Assembly (NCBI RefSeq): GCF_004348975.1
Contig: NZ_SMFP01000004.1
Location: 124,001-188,000 of the forward strand
Direction of reading: 5' to 3'
Source of the DNA: Antarcticimicrobium sediminis
Lineage (GTDB): Bacteria; Pseudomonadota; Alphaproteobacteria; Rhodobacterales; Rhodobacteraceae
DNA length: 64,000 nt
Every line of letters begins with the position of its first letter. The first letter of the stretch is position 1. This document shows positions 54,802 through 63,560 of this stretch, piece by piece. The translations under genes were made by a program, and so were the position numbers. Under the pieces are notes generated by a model that worked only from the letters and a program-made list of their open reading frames with translations, did no database searches and was not told where the DNA came from.

Positions 54802-55464
54802 ATGAAGCTTGTGAAACTCACGACCGTTACCGCGATCAGTACCGTCTTTCTGCTGGCCGCCTGTACCGATCCGGCCCGGGTCGATTCCGGTGATCCGTAT
54901 CAGAAGACCAAACAGGGCGCGCTGATCGGCGGGCTGCTCGGGGCCGGGATCGGCGCCGTATCAGGGTCGCCGCACAAGACCACCGCAGTGCTGGGCGGCG
55001 CGACGCTGGGGGCAATTGTCGGCGCCGGGATCGGCGAAAGCCTTGACCGGCAGGAGGCCGAGCTGCGCAACGCGCTGTCCAGCGACGGCATTACCATCAC
55101 CAATACCGGCGACCGGCTGATCGTGTCGCTGCCCAATGATATCACCTTTGCCACCGACAGCTTCGCGGTGCGTCCGGGTCTGCGGGCCGACGTCAACCGG
55201 GTGGCGGCGCATCTGCAACGCTATCCCGACATGACCGTACAGGTGATCGGCCATACCGATAGCGATGGCGATGCCGCCTATAATATCGGCCTGTCAAAGC
55301 GCCGGGCCAATGCTGTGGCCGATATCCTTCAGGCTGGCGGCGTGTCCTATACCCGGCTTGCCATCGTCGGTCGTGGCGAAGAGGTGCCTGTCGCCTCGAA
55401 CCTCACCGAAGAGGGCAAGGCGCGCAACCGCCGGGTGGAAATCGTGATGATTCCCACCAAGTAA
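54802..55464 (+). CDS. OmpA family lipoprotein with glycine zipper
   Basis: A 220-residue YiaD-like lipoprotein. The signal ends FLLAAC (Cys21). A double glycine zipper (ALIGGLLGAGIGAVSG and VLGGATLGAIVGAGIG, about residues 40-80) inserts into membrane. The C-terminal OmpA domain (FATDSFAVRPGLRADVNRVA; VIGHTDSDGDAAYNIGLSKR; ASNLTEEGKARNRRVE) binds peptidoglycan. ATG 54802 is chosen because the lipoprotein signal begins there; an ATG seven codons upstream is possible. It anchors outer membrane to wall. Confidence 0.92.
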   Translation: MKLVKLTTVTAISTVFLLAACTDPARVDSGDPYQKTKQGALIGGLLGAGIGAVSGSPHKTTAVLGGATLGAIVGAGIGESLDRQEAELRNALSSDGITITNTGDRLIVSLPNDITFATDSFAVRPGLRADVNRVAAHLQRYPDMTVQVIGHTDSDGDAAYNIGLSKRRANAVADILQAGGVSYTRLAIVGRGEEVPVASNLTEEGKARNRRVEIVMIPTK

Positions 55465-55533
55465 AGGGCTGGGTGGCCCACCGGCGCGATCTGTCCTATG
55501 TCAGGGAAAAATCGTGACCGGAGGCCGCCCCCT

Positions 55534-56076
55534 ATGTCCAATATCACCCTTCTGGGCCTGTCCGGCGCGTTGCGCCGGGCATCCGCCAACCGCCAGCTGA
55601 TCCGAGAGGCGGCGCGCCTGTTCGGCACGGCGGATTTGACCGAAGCCGATCTGAACCTGCCGCTGTATGACGGCGACCTCGAAGAGGGCGAAGGCATCCC
55701 CGAGGCGGTGCAGCATCTGGCGGCGCAGATTGCGCAGGCCGATGCGGTGGTGATTTCAACCCCGGAATACAACAAGGGGCCGTCCGGCGTGCTCAAGAAC
55801 GCGCTGGACTGGGTCAGTCGCACCAGCGGCACGCCTTGGGCGGACAAGCCCGTTGCGGTGATGTCGGCGGCGGCGGGCCGCGCCGGGGGCGAGCGGGCGC
55901 AGATGGTGCTGCGCAGCTTTCTGGTTCCGTTCCAGTCGCGCCTGCTGTCGGGACCAGAGCTGCATCTGGCCGATTGCCGCAATCAGTTCGACGCGGAGGG
56001 CCGGTTGATCAGCGCTCCCTACACCAAGACGCTGCAGGTGCTGATGGACAAGCTGCGCGTCGAGGTCACGCGCTAA
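55534..56076 (+). CDS. NADPH-dependent FMN reductase
   Basis: A 180-residue flavodoxin-fold enzyme (FMN_red family) that reduces FMN, quinones or azo compounds with NADPH. It has LLGLSGALRRASANRQLIRE (phosphate loop), STPEYNKGPSGVLKNALDWVSR (the family signature, about residues 77-98) and VMSAAAGRAGGERAQ. ATG 55534 follows GGAGG. It converges on the FAD oxidoreductase gene. Confidence 0.92.
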   Translation: MSNITLLGLSGALRRASANRQLIREAARLFGTADLTEADLNLPLYDGDLEEGEGIPEAVQHLAAQIAQADAVVISTPEYNKGPSGVLKNALDWVSRTSGTPWADKPVAVMSAAAGRAGGERAQMVLRSFLVPFQSRLLSGPELHLADCRNQFDAEGRLISAPYTKTLQVLMDKLRVEVTR

Positions 56077-56150
56077 CGCCGATCCAGACCAAGCCCCCTC
56101 TCGCAACGGCTTTCCTTGGGGGCCGGGGAGGGGGGAAGCCTGTGCTTGGG

Positions 56151-57188
56151 TTACAGCGAGACCTCGGGGCGGAAATCGCCGGGGATCGTATCGCGCTCCT
56201 CCAGCATAAGGTCGGCCATCACCTCGGCCACCTTGGGGGCCATGCCAAAGCCGATCTTGAAGCCGCCATTGGCGATGAACTGGCCCGGGTGCAGCGGGTG
56301 TGCGCCCAGCATTGGCGCGCGCGATTTGGCGCGGGGGCGCAGCCCGGCCCAGCGTTCGATCACCGTGGCCCCGTGCAGCACCGGCATGGCGGCCAGGGCG
56401 CGTTCGATCACCGTCTCAAGCTGGGCGTCGGTGGCTGTCGGGTCGTCGAATTCTCGTTCACTGGTCGAGCCGATGGCAAGGGTCCCGTCGGCATGGGGCA
56501 CGATATGCACCGCATCGGCAAAGATCTGCGGCGCGTCGACCCCGGCATCAAACCGAAACAGCGCCGCCTGTCCCTTGATCGCCCCGCCCACGGTCTTGCC
56601 GAAATGGGCGTTCAACTCGGCCAGACCGGTCGCGCCGGTGGCATGGATTACCTGGCCGCGATCGGCCCCCTCGGTGAGGATATCCACCCCCAATGTGCGC
56701 AGCGCGGCGGCCAAGGCGGCACAGGCGCGGCGCGGATGCATCCGCGCGCTGAGTGTGTCGTGGATCAGATAGCCCGTGGCGCTGGGCGGAGCCCATGGGG
56801 CCAGTTCGGCTTCGGGGCGCACCTGCCAGCGTGCCTTGCCTTGCCACAGCTCTGCCGCGGTGGTCTCGCGGGCGCGGGCCAGCCCCAGCACGCGGTCATC
56901 GGCGATCGGTTGCAACCGCCCGGTGCGCCCATAGCCGGACGAGACGCCGCCCGTTTTCTCGACCGCGGCCCAAAAAGGTTCCGCCAGAATCAGGCTGTCG
57001 AACTGAAACGCCTTCTTCGCATTCCAGTTTTCCGGCACATGCGGGGCCAAGGCGCCGACCAACCCGCCGCTTGCCCCCGCGCCGGGGCCAAAGGGGTCGA
57101 TCACTTGCACGCGCGCACCGCGCCGGGCACAGACCCATGCGATGGAGAGGCCGAAAACCCCCGCCCCGCGTACTGTCACATCTGCCAT
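56151..57188 (-). CDS. FAD-dependent oxidoreductase, possible MnmC1-type partner of MnmD
   Basis: A 345-residue DAO-fold flavoprotein. The FAD loop is VRGAGVFGLSIAWVCARRGA (about residues 6-25), with GASGGLVGALAPHVPENW next and a C-terminal ERWAGLRPRAKSRAPMLG and IANGGFKIGFGMAPKVAEV block. It is annotated by family as glycine/D-amino acid oxidase, but it is divergent from mnmD by 60 bases. In E. coli MnmC, a DAO domain of this size is fused to the MnmD-type methyltransferase. A tRNA-modification role is therefore an attractive inference. Confidence 0.8.
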   Translation of the reverse strand: MADVTVRGAGVFGLSIAWVCARRGARVQVIDPFGPGAGASGGLVGALAPHVPENWNAKKAFQFDSLILAEPFWAAVEKTGGVSSGYGRTGRLQPIADDRVLGLARARETTAAELWQGKARWQVRPEAELAPWAPPSATGYLIHDTLSARMHPRRACAALAAALRTLGVDILTEGADRGQVIHATGATGLAELNAHFGKTVGGAIKGQAALFRFDAGVDAPQIFADAVHIVPHADGTLAIGSTSEREFDDPTATDAQLETVIERALAAMPVLHGATVIERWAGLRPRAKSRAPMLGAHPLHPGQFIANGGFKIGFGMAPKVAEVMADLMLEERDTIPGDFRPEVSL

Positions 57189-57248
57189 TGCCATTCCTGC
57201 CACCTTTCTCCAGTGTCGCGCCGTTCACCACCTTTACGGAAAATAGCG

Positions 57249-57920
57249 ATGGCCGACCAGCGGGCGGAACTCACCTGGCGCGAAGAGGGCGTCCCGGTCT
57301 CGTCCCGGTTCGACGATCCTTATTTCTCGGACCAGAACGGGCTGGAAGAGACCCGGCATGTGTTTCTGGCGGGCAATGACCTGCCGGCGCGGTTCTGCCC
57401 CGGGTTTCATGTCGCCGAACTGGGCTTTGGCACCGGCTTGAACCTGCTGGCGACATGGGCCGCATGGGAGCGAAGTGGGCAAGACGGGGCGCTTTGGTTC
57501 ACCACATTCGAGGCATTTCCGATGGCGCCGTCCGATATGGCCCGCGCGCTCAAGGCATTTCCCGAGCTGTCGCCCTGGGCGGCGCGGTTTCTCGCGGGTT
57601 GGAGCGGGACCGGGGCCCTTGATCTTGGCACCCTGCAGTTCGAGATGATCGCGGGGGATGCACGCGCAACGCTGCCAGATTGGGCCGGGCGGGCCGATGC
57701 CTGGTTTCTCGATGGGTTCGCCCCGGCCAAGAACCCGGAGCTTTGGGGCGACGACCTGCTGGCACAGGTCGCCCGGCATACTGCACCGGGCGGCACGGCG
57801 GCCACCTATACCGCTGCCGGCTTCGTGCGCCGGGGGCTGGAGGCGGCAGGGTTCGCCGTCGAGCGGATCCCCGGACATGGCCGCAAACGCCACATGACCC
57901 GCGCAAGGATGCCGCTATGA
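57249..57920 (+). CDS. mnmD: tRNA 5-methylaminomethyl-2-thiouridine(34) methyltransferase
   Basis: A 223-residue DUF752 methyltransferase, the stand-alone form of the N-terminal half of E. coli MnmC. It methylates nm5s2U at the wobble position of tRNA to mnm5s2U. Motifs are FDDPYFSDQNGLEETRHVFL, the S-adenosylmethionine loop VAELGFGTGLNLLATW (about residues 57-72) and DAWFLDGFAPAKNPELW with the active-site Asp. The ATGA overlap couples it to the transporter that follows. Confidence 0.92.
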   Translation: MADQRAELTWREEGVPVSSRFDDPYFSDQNGLEETRHVFLAGNDLPARFCPGFHVAELGFGTGLNLLATWAAWERSGQDGALWFTTFEAFPMAPSDMARALKAFPELSPWAARFLAGWSGTGALDLGTLQFEMIAGDARATLPDWAGRADAWFLDGFAPAKNPELWGDDLLAQVARHTAPGGTAATYTAAGFVRRGLEAAGFAVERIPGHGRKRHMTRARMPL

Positions 57921-58792
57921 CCGCGCCACAACGCAACACGGTGCCGCTGGGCATCCTGCTGATGGTCGCATCGACCATTGTCTTTGCGCTTCAGGACGGG
58001 ATCTCGCGCCATCTGGCGGGAACCTACAACACTTGGATGGTGGTGATGATCCGCTACTGGTTCTTCGCGGCCTTCGTCATCGCGCTGGCGGCGCGCGCGC
58101 CGGGCGGTGTGCGCCGGGTGGCAAGAACCGAGCAGCCGCTGTTGCAGATCTTTCGCGGGTTACTGCTGGCGGGCGAGGTTTGCGTGGCGATCTACGGGTT
58201 CACCCTGCTGGGGCTGATCAAAAGTCAGGCGGTGTTCATCTGCTATCCGCTGCTGATCGCCGCCCTGTCCGGCCCGGTGCTGGGCGAACGGGTGGGCTGG
58301 CGGCGCTGGGCGGCGATCGGCGTCGGCCTGATCGGGGTGCTGATCATCCTGCAACCGGGCATGGGGGTGTTCGACCCCGTCGCTATTATCCCGCTGATTT
58401 CGGCGCTGATGTTCGCGCTTTATGGTCTGCTCACCCGCTATGTGGCCCGGCGCGACCGGACCGAGACCAGCTTTTTCTATACCGGCACTGCTGGCGCGGT
58501 GATGATGACCGCGATCGGCCTGTGGTTCTGGGAACCGATGACCGGCCCCGACTGGGTCTGGATGGCGGTGCTGTGTGTCACCGGTGTGTCGGGGCATTGG
58601 TTGTTGATCAAATGCTACGAGGTGGCCGAGGCCGGCGCGGTGCAGCCCTTTGCCTATTTCCATCTGATCTGGGCCGCGATCCTTGGCACGGTGATCTTTA
58701 ACGAGGTGTTGCGCAGCAACATCGTCATCGGCGCGGGGATCATCGTGCTGGCCGGTCTGTTCACCCTATGGCGCGAACGCGCGCAGGGTTGA
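57917..58792 (+). CDS. DMT superfamily (EamA) transporter
   Basis: A 291-residue inner-membrane protein with ten helices in two EamA repeats. The first repeat starts LGILLMVASTIVFALQDGIS, and the second PLISALMFALYGLLTRYVAR. The substrate cannot be read. Its last 27 bases overlap the end of the convergent lytic transglycosylase gene, a tight tail-to-tail arrangement. Confidence 0.9.
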   Translation: MTAPQRNTVPLGILLMVASTIVFALQDGISRHLAGTYNTWMVVMIRYWFFAAFVIALAARAPGGVRRVARTEQPLLQIFRGLLLAGEVCVAIYGFTLLGLIKSQAVFICYPLLIAALSGPVLGERVGWRRWAAIGVGLIGVLIILQPGMGVFDPVAIIPLISALMFALYGLLTRYVARRDRTETSFFYTGTAGAVMMTAIGLWFWEPMTGPDWVWMAVLCVTGVSGHWLLIKCYEVAEAGAVQPFAYFHLIWAAILGTVIFNEVLRSNIVIGAGIIVLAGLFTLWRERAQG

Positions 58793-60742
58793 GCCGGACA
58801 GCTCCCTCGAGAACGGGATCGGCAGCGGCACCTCGCCCAGACGGGCGCGATAGACCGGTAGGCTCTCGGTGACCCGCATGACATAGTTGCGGGTCTCGTT
58901 GAACGGGATGTGTTCGATCCAGTCGACGATATCCACGGCCCCCGTGCGTGGATCGCCGTAAAGCTCCATCCATTGCTGCGGACGGCGCGGGCCGGCGTTA
59001 TAGCCCGCCGCCATCATCACCACGTTGCCGTCGAACGCACCCGCCAGCCCGGCGAGGTAATTCGCACCCAGCTTGGCGTTGTAGTCTGGGTCGCTCAGCA
59101 ACCGGTCGGTGCTGTGTCCGCTCAGGATTCCCAATTGACCAGCGACCAATCGCGCGGTCGCGGGCATCACCTGCATCAGCCCGCGCGCACCCGCGCCGCT
59201 GACGACCCGGGGGTCAAACTCGCTTTCCCGCCGGGCAATGGCGAGCGTCATTTCAGGGGCCATCGGCAATTTCAGTTTGGCCACCGGATGCAGCGGGTAA
59301 TAGGCCCCGTTCAGCACTTGTCCTTGCTGCGCCGCGCGCTTGGCGATCATCACCGCCAGATGCGGCAGGTCCATGTCGACCGCCATCGCGCCCATTTGCA
59401 GCGCCTGCGTTTCATCGCGCGATTCGACCAGATGGGTCAGGAAACGTTCGGCCAGAACCGGTTCGTCCGCCTTGAGCAGCATCAGCCCGGCCTCGGCCAC
59501 GCTGGAGCGCAGGAACGGCGCCTTGCGCCACGGCGGCGGCGGCGACGGATCGGCAAGGCCGGGATCAAAGGGGCGTCCGATCCGCTCGGCGGCCAGCAGG
59601 CCATAGAAGGCGGTCTGATATTCGGCGCCCATCGCATAGGCGGCATGGGCCGCATCGGCATCGCCCAAGGCCTCCTGCGCGCGCCCTTCCCAGTAGCCGG
59701 CGCGCGCCTTGGAGATCGGGGTTTCCACCGCAGCGTCGAACCGCTGAAAATGGCGCAACGCCGTGGTCGGATCGCCCAGCTGCGTCAGCGCGACATAGCC
59801 CGCGATCCATTCCAGATCGGCATAGGCATAGCCGGCCTCGGGGGTCAGCTGGTGGTTGGCCGCGATGCGATAGGCCAGCTTGGCATCACCGTCGCGCATC
59901 TTTTCCCGGGCCAGCGACCGGCGGCGGTCGGCCCAATGCACCGGCTCGCCCAAAGATGCCGCGTTGTCGCTGTGCTGGAGCATCAGCACAATCGCGTCGT
60001 CCGTGCGCCCCTTGCGGTGACGCCAGACAAACCGCGCATGCGCCAGCCCCGGATCCTGTTGCAGCGCATCTGGCACCCGCGCAATCAGTGTGTCCACGCC
60101 GGGGGCCAGATCCAGCAAACCGATGCGGGCCTCGGCCAATGCGCGATCCGCCTCGTCCACCAGCGGCACCATCGCCCGGGCGCTGGTCAGTTGACCGTCC
60201 CAGATCATCCGATCCAGTCGTGCGGCATGGTGCGGGCGCAGCAGATCGCCGTATCGGGAAAGATACAAGTCCATCAGCCCCTTGCCCATCGGCATGCTGC
60301 GCCAGGCCAGCACTATCCCGGCCTGCGCATCGCCGCCCTGACCGGTCTTTTCCAACGCGGCGGCATGGATCAACATGCCCTCGGCGGTCTGCGGTGGCTG
60401 TTGGGCAAAGAACGTCAAAACCTGCGCCGGTGGCGCATCGGAAAACGCCGGCTCGCTCTTGCGCTGCAACCAGGCCAGACCGGGCCAGTCAGACCGACGG
60501 TCGAGAAAGACCATCACATCGCCCGCCGTGCCCTTGCCCGCGCGCAGCCAGTGCCAGACGATGACGTCGCGCGACACCGATCCGCGTTTGCCCGAAACCG
60601 CCAGCGCCTGATCCCAGTCGCCGTCGCGCATCGCCGCCAGCCCGAGGGTAAGTTCCTCGGCCGGCCCAGCCATGCTCCGCAGTGGCAGAGCGAGCAGAAG
60701 CAGGCCCAGCACAAGCGCCAGAAAGCGTGTCATCCCTTGCAT
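58766..60742 (-). CDS. slt: Soluble lytic murein transglycosylase
   Basis: A 658-residue periplasmic GH23 enzyme that cleaves peptidoglycan to 1,6-anhydro products. A signal peptide (MTRFLALVLGLLLLALPLRS) is followed by a long superhelical U/L domain. The C-terminal catalytic domain has AIARRESEFDPRVVSGAGAR (catalytic Glu, about residue 490), GLMQVMPATARLVA and NLKLGANYLAGL-like and AGYNAGPRRPQQW blocks. ATG 60742 has an AGGTGA site; the signal itself begins at ATG 60733. Confidence 0.92.
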   Translation of the reverse strand: MQGMTRFLALVLGLLLLALPLRSMAGPAEELTLGLAAMRDGDWDQALAVSGKRGSVSRDVIVWHWLRAGKGTAGDVMVFLDRRSDWPGLAWLQRKSEPAFSDAPPAQVLTFFAQQPPQTAEGMLIHAAALEKTGQGGDAQAGIVLAWRSMPMGKGLMDLYLSRYGDLLRPHHAARLDRMIWDGQLTSARAMVPLVDEADRALAEARIGLLDLAPGVDTLIARVPDALQQDPGLAHARFVWRHRKGRTDDAIVLMLQHSDNAASLGEPVHWADRRRSLAREKMRDGDAKLAYRIAANHQLTPEAGYAYADLEWIAGYVALTQLGDPTTALRHFQRFDAAVETPISKARAGYWEGRAQEALGDADAAHAAYAMGAEYQTAFYGLLAAERIGRPFDPGLADPSPPPPWRKAPFLRSSVAEAGLMLLKADEPVLAERFLTHLVESRDETQALQMGAMAVDMDLPHLAVMIAKRAAQQGQVLNGAYYPLHPVAKLKLPMAPEMTLAIARRESEFDPRVVSGAGARGLMQVMPATARLVAGQLGILSGHSTDRLLSDPDYNAKLGANYLAGLAGAFDGNVVMMAAGYNAGPRRPQQWMELYGDPRTGAVDIVDWIEHIPFNETRNYVMRVTESLPVYRARLGEVPLPIPFSRELSGSTLRAFAP

Positions 60743-60873
60743 TTTTCACCTAACCGTGGCTAGAGCCACTGACGATAATCCGCGGCCCGCCCGGATCAAC
60801 ACACAATCGCGGAACACGCCCTGATTCGGCAGGGCACCGCGCGCGCCAAAACACAGATAGGGAGCGTCCTCCA

Positions 60874-61746
60874 ATGTTCAAAGGTTCAATGCCAGCGCTT
60901 GTTACCCCGTTCTCCAACGGCAAGCTGGACCTGAAGACGCTCAAACGTCTTGTGGATTGGCAGATCAGCGAAGGCTCCAGCGGGTTGGTGCCGGTGGGCA
61001 CAACCGGCGAAAGCCCGACCTTGACCCATGTTGAGCATGAAACCGTCATCGCCGAGGTGGTCAAGGCCGCTGCCGGTCGGGTGCCGGTGATCGCGGGGGC
61101 TGGCTCCAACAACACGGTCGAGACGATTCGCTTTGTTGAATTCGCCGCCCGGATCGGGGCCGATGCGGCGCTGGTGGTGACCCCTTATTACAACAAGCCG
61201 ACCCAGCGCGGCATGATCGCCCATTTCACCGCCGCGCATGATTGCGCCGAGATCCCGATCATCATCTACAACATCCCCGGCCGCTCGGTGGTCGACATGA
61301 CGCCCGCCACCATGGGCACGCTGGCCAAGCTGCCCCGCATCGTCGGCGTCAAGGACGCCACCGGCGATCTGGCCCGTGTCAGCCAGCAGCGGATCAGCTG
61401 CGGGCCGGAGTTCATCCAGCTTTCGGGCGAAGATGCCACCGCGCTGGGTTTCAACGCCCATGGCGGTATCGGCTGCATTTCGGTGACCGCCAACGTGGCG
61501 CCCCGGCTCTGTGCCGAGTTTCAGGCCGCGACGCTGGCGGGCGACTACAAGCTGGCGCTGGAGTATCAGGACAAGCTGATGCCGCTGCACGAGGCGATCT
61601 TCCTTGAGCCGGGTCTCGTCGGGGCCAAATATGCGATGTCGAAACTGGGGATGTGCAGCGAAGAGGTCCGCTCGCCCCTGACCGGGCTTGAAGACAGCAC
61701 CAAGGCTGTGATCGACGCCGCGATGAAACACGCCGGACTGCTCTGA
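60874..61746 (+). CDS. dapA: 4-hydroxy-tetrahydrodipicolinate synthase
   Basis: DapA condenses pyruvate with aspartate semialdehyde for lysine and diaminopimelate. The 290 residues contain [16 protein letters not shown] (Thr pair of the proton relay), [16 protein letters not shown], Tyr132 in IYNIPGRS and the Schiff-base Lys160 in [13 protein letters not shown]. It is divergent from slt, with a 131-base gap. A dispersed repeat follows the stop codon. Confidence 0.96.
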   Translation: MFKGSMPALVTPFSNGKLDLKTLKRLVDWQISEGSSGLVPVGTTGESPTLTHVEHETVIAEVVKAAAGRVPVIAGAGSNNTVETIRFVEFAARIGADAALVVTPYYNKPTQRGMIAHFTAAHDCAEIPIIIYNIPGRSVVDMTPATMGTLAKLPRIVGVKDATGDLARVSQQRISCGPEFIQLSGEDATALGFNAHGGIGCISVTANVAPRLCAEFQAATLAGDYKLALEYQDKLMPLHEAIFLEPGLVGAKYAMSKLGMCSEEVRSPLTGLEDSTKAVIDAAMKHAGLL

Positions 61747-61763
61747 GCGCTTAGCGATCAAGG

Positions 61764-61826
61764 TCTTTTTCTGGCCTGAAATACTCCGGGGGACTCGCCC
61801 GAAAGGGCGAGGGGGGCAGCGCCCCC
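61764..61826 (-). repeat. Dispersed intergenic repeat (copy F)
   Basis: Reverse orientation, double-hairpin subfamily. Read on the minus strand: GGGGGC-GCT-GCCCCC (61826-61812), CTCGCCC-TTTC-GGGCGAG (61811-61794), then TCCCCCGGAGTATTTCAGGC and CAGAAAAAGA. It lies between convergent dapA and the membrane-anchor gene. Confidence 0.8.
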
Positions 61827-61849
61827 ATCCCCGAACTGCGCCTAGGCGT

Positions 61850-62719
61850 TCAACGGGCGCCGTAGTAAAACCCCACCACATGCTCTGCCTCGGCAAAGAA
61901 CAGCCAGCGGGCGGTTAGAACACCGGTGAGATGGCTAAGCACCGCCAGCGCGGCGAGCGCGTGGCTGAACGGGGCAAGCAGTAGCACCACGGGAACCACG
62001 CTCATCAGCGCCAGCGCGATCACCCGCAGTTTGGTGGCGTGACGTCGCCCGACCACATGGACCATCTCGCGCAACAGGTAATTCGGCCCGGTATGGGGCG
62101 GCTCAAAGGCGCGCAGGCTGCCACCCGTGAGGCCGGTGGCCGTGGCCAGTGTCGTGCCCGAGCGGGCCAGCGCGCCATCGCCGCGCCGCCAATGGGCGAT
62201 CTGGAGCCCTCCCGCCAAGATCAACAGTGGCACCGCCCAGCGGGTCTGTCCTGCCAGCAGCGCGCCACCGGCCAGTGACAGGCAAAGAAACAGCGCCGGT
62301 GTCAGCGCCATATGCCAGCGCGGCACGGATTTGAGCTGGGTATAGATCATCGCGGTGGTGACCACGGTGCCCAGACTCAGCCCCGCGCCGAGCCAACCCA
62401 GCAACGCCCAACGGGTGTCGAGAAACACCAGCCCGGCACCATAGGCCGCCATCACCCCCAGCGCGAGCAGCGCGGCCCAGCCTTCCCGGCTCAGCCAACT
62501 TGTCCGCCACTGGGTAAACGCCTTCAGCCCGCGCTCAGGGTGGCCGAGGTGAAAGGCCGAGGCGATCAGCCCGCCCGTCGCCAGCAGGTAGGCGATGGTG
62601 AAAAAGGCAAAGGCGCTGCGCCCGGTGACGGCTGGAGCCCCCAGCCCGAGCCAGATCAACAGGCCGAACCCCAGCCCGGACAGCGTGGTGAAGGCGATGA
62701 CGGATTTGGCTGGATGCAT
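61850..62719 (-). CDS. soeC: DmsC-type membrane anchor, probable sulfite dehydrogenase SoeC
   Basis: A 289-residue inner-membrane protein with eight or nine helices (SVIAFTTLSGLGFGLLIWLG; FFTIAYLLATGGLIASAFHL and later). HLGHPERGLKAFTQWRTSWL and GPNYLLREMVHVVGRRHATK are DmsC-family blocks. It would connect the periplasm- or cytoplasm-facing molybdenum enzyme with quinone. It follows the Fe-S subunit by one base, giving the order A-B-C as in SoeABC of Rhodobacteraceae and purple sulfur bacteria. DMSO reductase-type anchors look alike, so the substrate is inferred. Confidence 0.75.
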   Translation of the reverse strand: MHPAKSVIAFTTLSGLGFGLLIWLGLGAPAVTGRSAFAFFTIAYLLATGGLIASAFHLGHPERGLKAFTQWRTSWLSREGWAALLALGVMAAYGAGLVFLDTRWALLGWLGAGLSLGTVVTTAMIYTQLKSVPRWHMALTPALFLCLSLAGGALLAGQTRWAVPLLILAGGLQIAHWRRGDGALARSGTTLATATGLTGGSLRAFEPPHTGPNYLLREMVHVVGRRHATKLRVIALALMSVVPVVLLLAPFSHALAALAVLSHLTGVLTARWLFFAEAEHVVGFYYGAR

Positions 62720-62720
62720 C

Positions 62721-63473
62721 TTAACTGTCTCCGCCCGGCAAACGCTCGAGCGTCCGGTCAAGCCAGCCGAGGAAGCCGCCGATGTCCTGCGCCACCGGGG
62801 TCAGCCTTGGCGCGGTTTCGGTGATCCGGTCCTTGGGACGTGGTGGCAGGTATTTGTTGACGGGTTTCGTGCCCTGTTCCGGCATCAGGTCGATGCCGCC
62901 GCGTTCGACCACCAGCTTTGACACCGCGCTGTCCGGGTCGCCCAGATCGCCGAAATGGCGCGCGCCTGCCGGGCAGCTGCGCACGCAGGCGGGTACCCGG
63001 TCTTCCTCGGGCAGGGTGTCGTTATAGATGCGATCGACGCAGAGCGTGCATTTCTTCATCACCCCCGCGGCCGCGTCCATCTCGCGCGCGCCGTAAGGGC
63101 AAGCCCAGGCGCACAGCCCGCAACCGATGCAATCGCTCTCGTTGACCAGCACGATGCCATCCTCGACCCGCTTGTAGCTGGCCCCGGTGGGGCAGACCGT
63201 GACGCAGGGGGCGTCTTCGCAATGCAGGCAGGATTTCGGGAAATGGATCAGCTGCGCCGCGCCCTCCTTTGGCTGCACCTCATAGGAATGCACGCGGTTG
63301 AGGAAGGTGCCTGACGGGTCGGCGCCATAGGGCGATTGATCCGAAAGCGGCGCGCCATAATTCTCGGTGTTCCAGCCCTTGCAGGAGATCACACAGGCAT
63401 GGCAGCCGACGCAGGTGTCGAGGTCGATCACCAAGCCCAACTTGCGCTTGGTCGTGTCGGGGAGTTCGGTCAT
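62721..63473 (-). CDS. soeB: [4Fe-4S] electron-transfer subunit, probable SoeB
   Basis: A 250-residue ferredoxin-type subunit with four cluster motifs: CVGCHACVISCKGWN (residues 21-35), CLHCEDAPCVTVCPTGA (about 83-99), CIGCGLCAWACPYGA (about 117-131) and CTLCVDRIYN through CVRSCPAGA. No Tat signal is present, which fits the cytoplasmic Soe enzyme rather than periplasmic relatives. ATG 63473 begins the family N-terminus (TTKRKLGLVIDLDTCVG). A dispersed repeat lies between it and the catalytic subunit gene. Confidence 0.88.
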   Translation of the reverse strand: MTELPDTTKRKLGLVIDLDTCVGCHACVISCKGWNTENYGAPLSDQSPYGADPSGTFLNRVHSYEVQPKEGAAQLIHFPKSCLHCEDAPCVTVCPTGASYKRVEDGIVLVNESDCIGCGLCAWACPYGAREMDAAAGVMKKCTLCVDRIYNDTLPEEDRVPACVRSCPAGARHFGDLGDPDSAVSKLVVERGGIDLMPEQGTKPVNKYLPPRPKDRITETAPRLTPVAQDIGGFLGWLDRTLERLPGGDS

Positions 63474-63508
63474 GTGCTCAGCCCTCGGCACTGGAGGCTA
63501 TGGTCGGA

Positions 63509-63557
63509 CCGGGGCGCTGCCCCGGGCCCCGGGATATTTGTGGAGAAAGGAAGGGGT
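63509..63557 (+). repeat. Dispersed intergenic repeat, variant (copy G)
   Basis: CCGGGGC-GCT-GCCCCGG (63509-63525) is followed by GCCCCGGGATATTTGTGGAG and AAAGGAAGG. The core has GGATATTT instead of GAGTATTT. It lies in the 87-base gap between the soeA-like and soeB-like genes and may supply the AGAAAGGAAG stretch there. Confidence 0.55.
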
Positions 63558-63560
63558 GGA

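Noticed and set aside
58766-58792. The 27-base overlap of the transporter and lytic transglycosylase genes as a sign of a wrong gene end
   Set aside because: Both C-termini are of normal length with proper stops. Tail-to-tail overlaps of this size are common.
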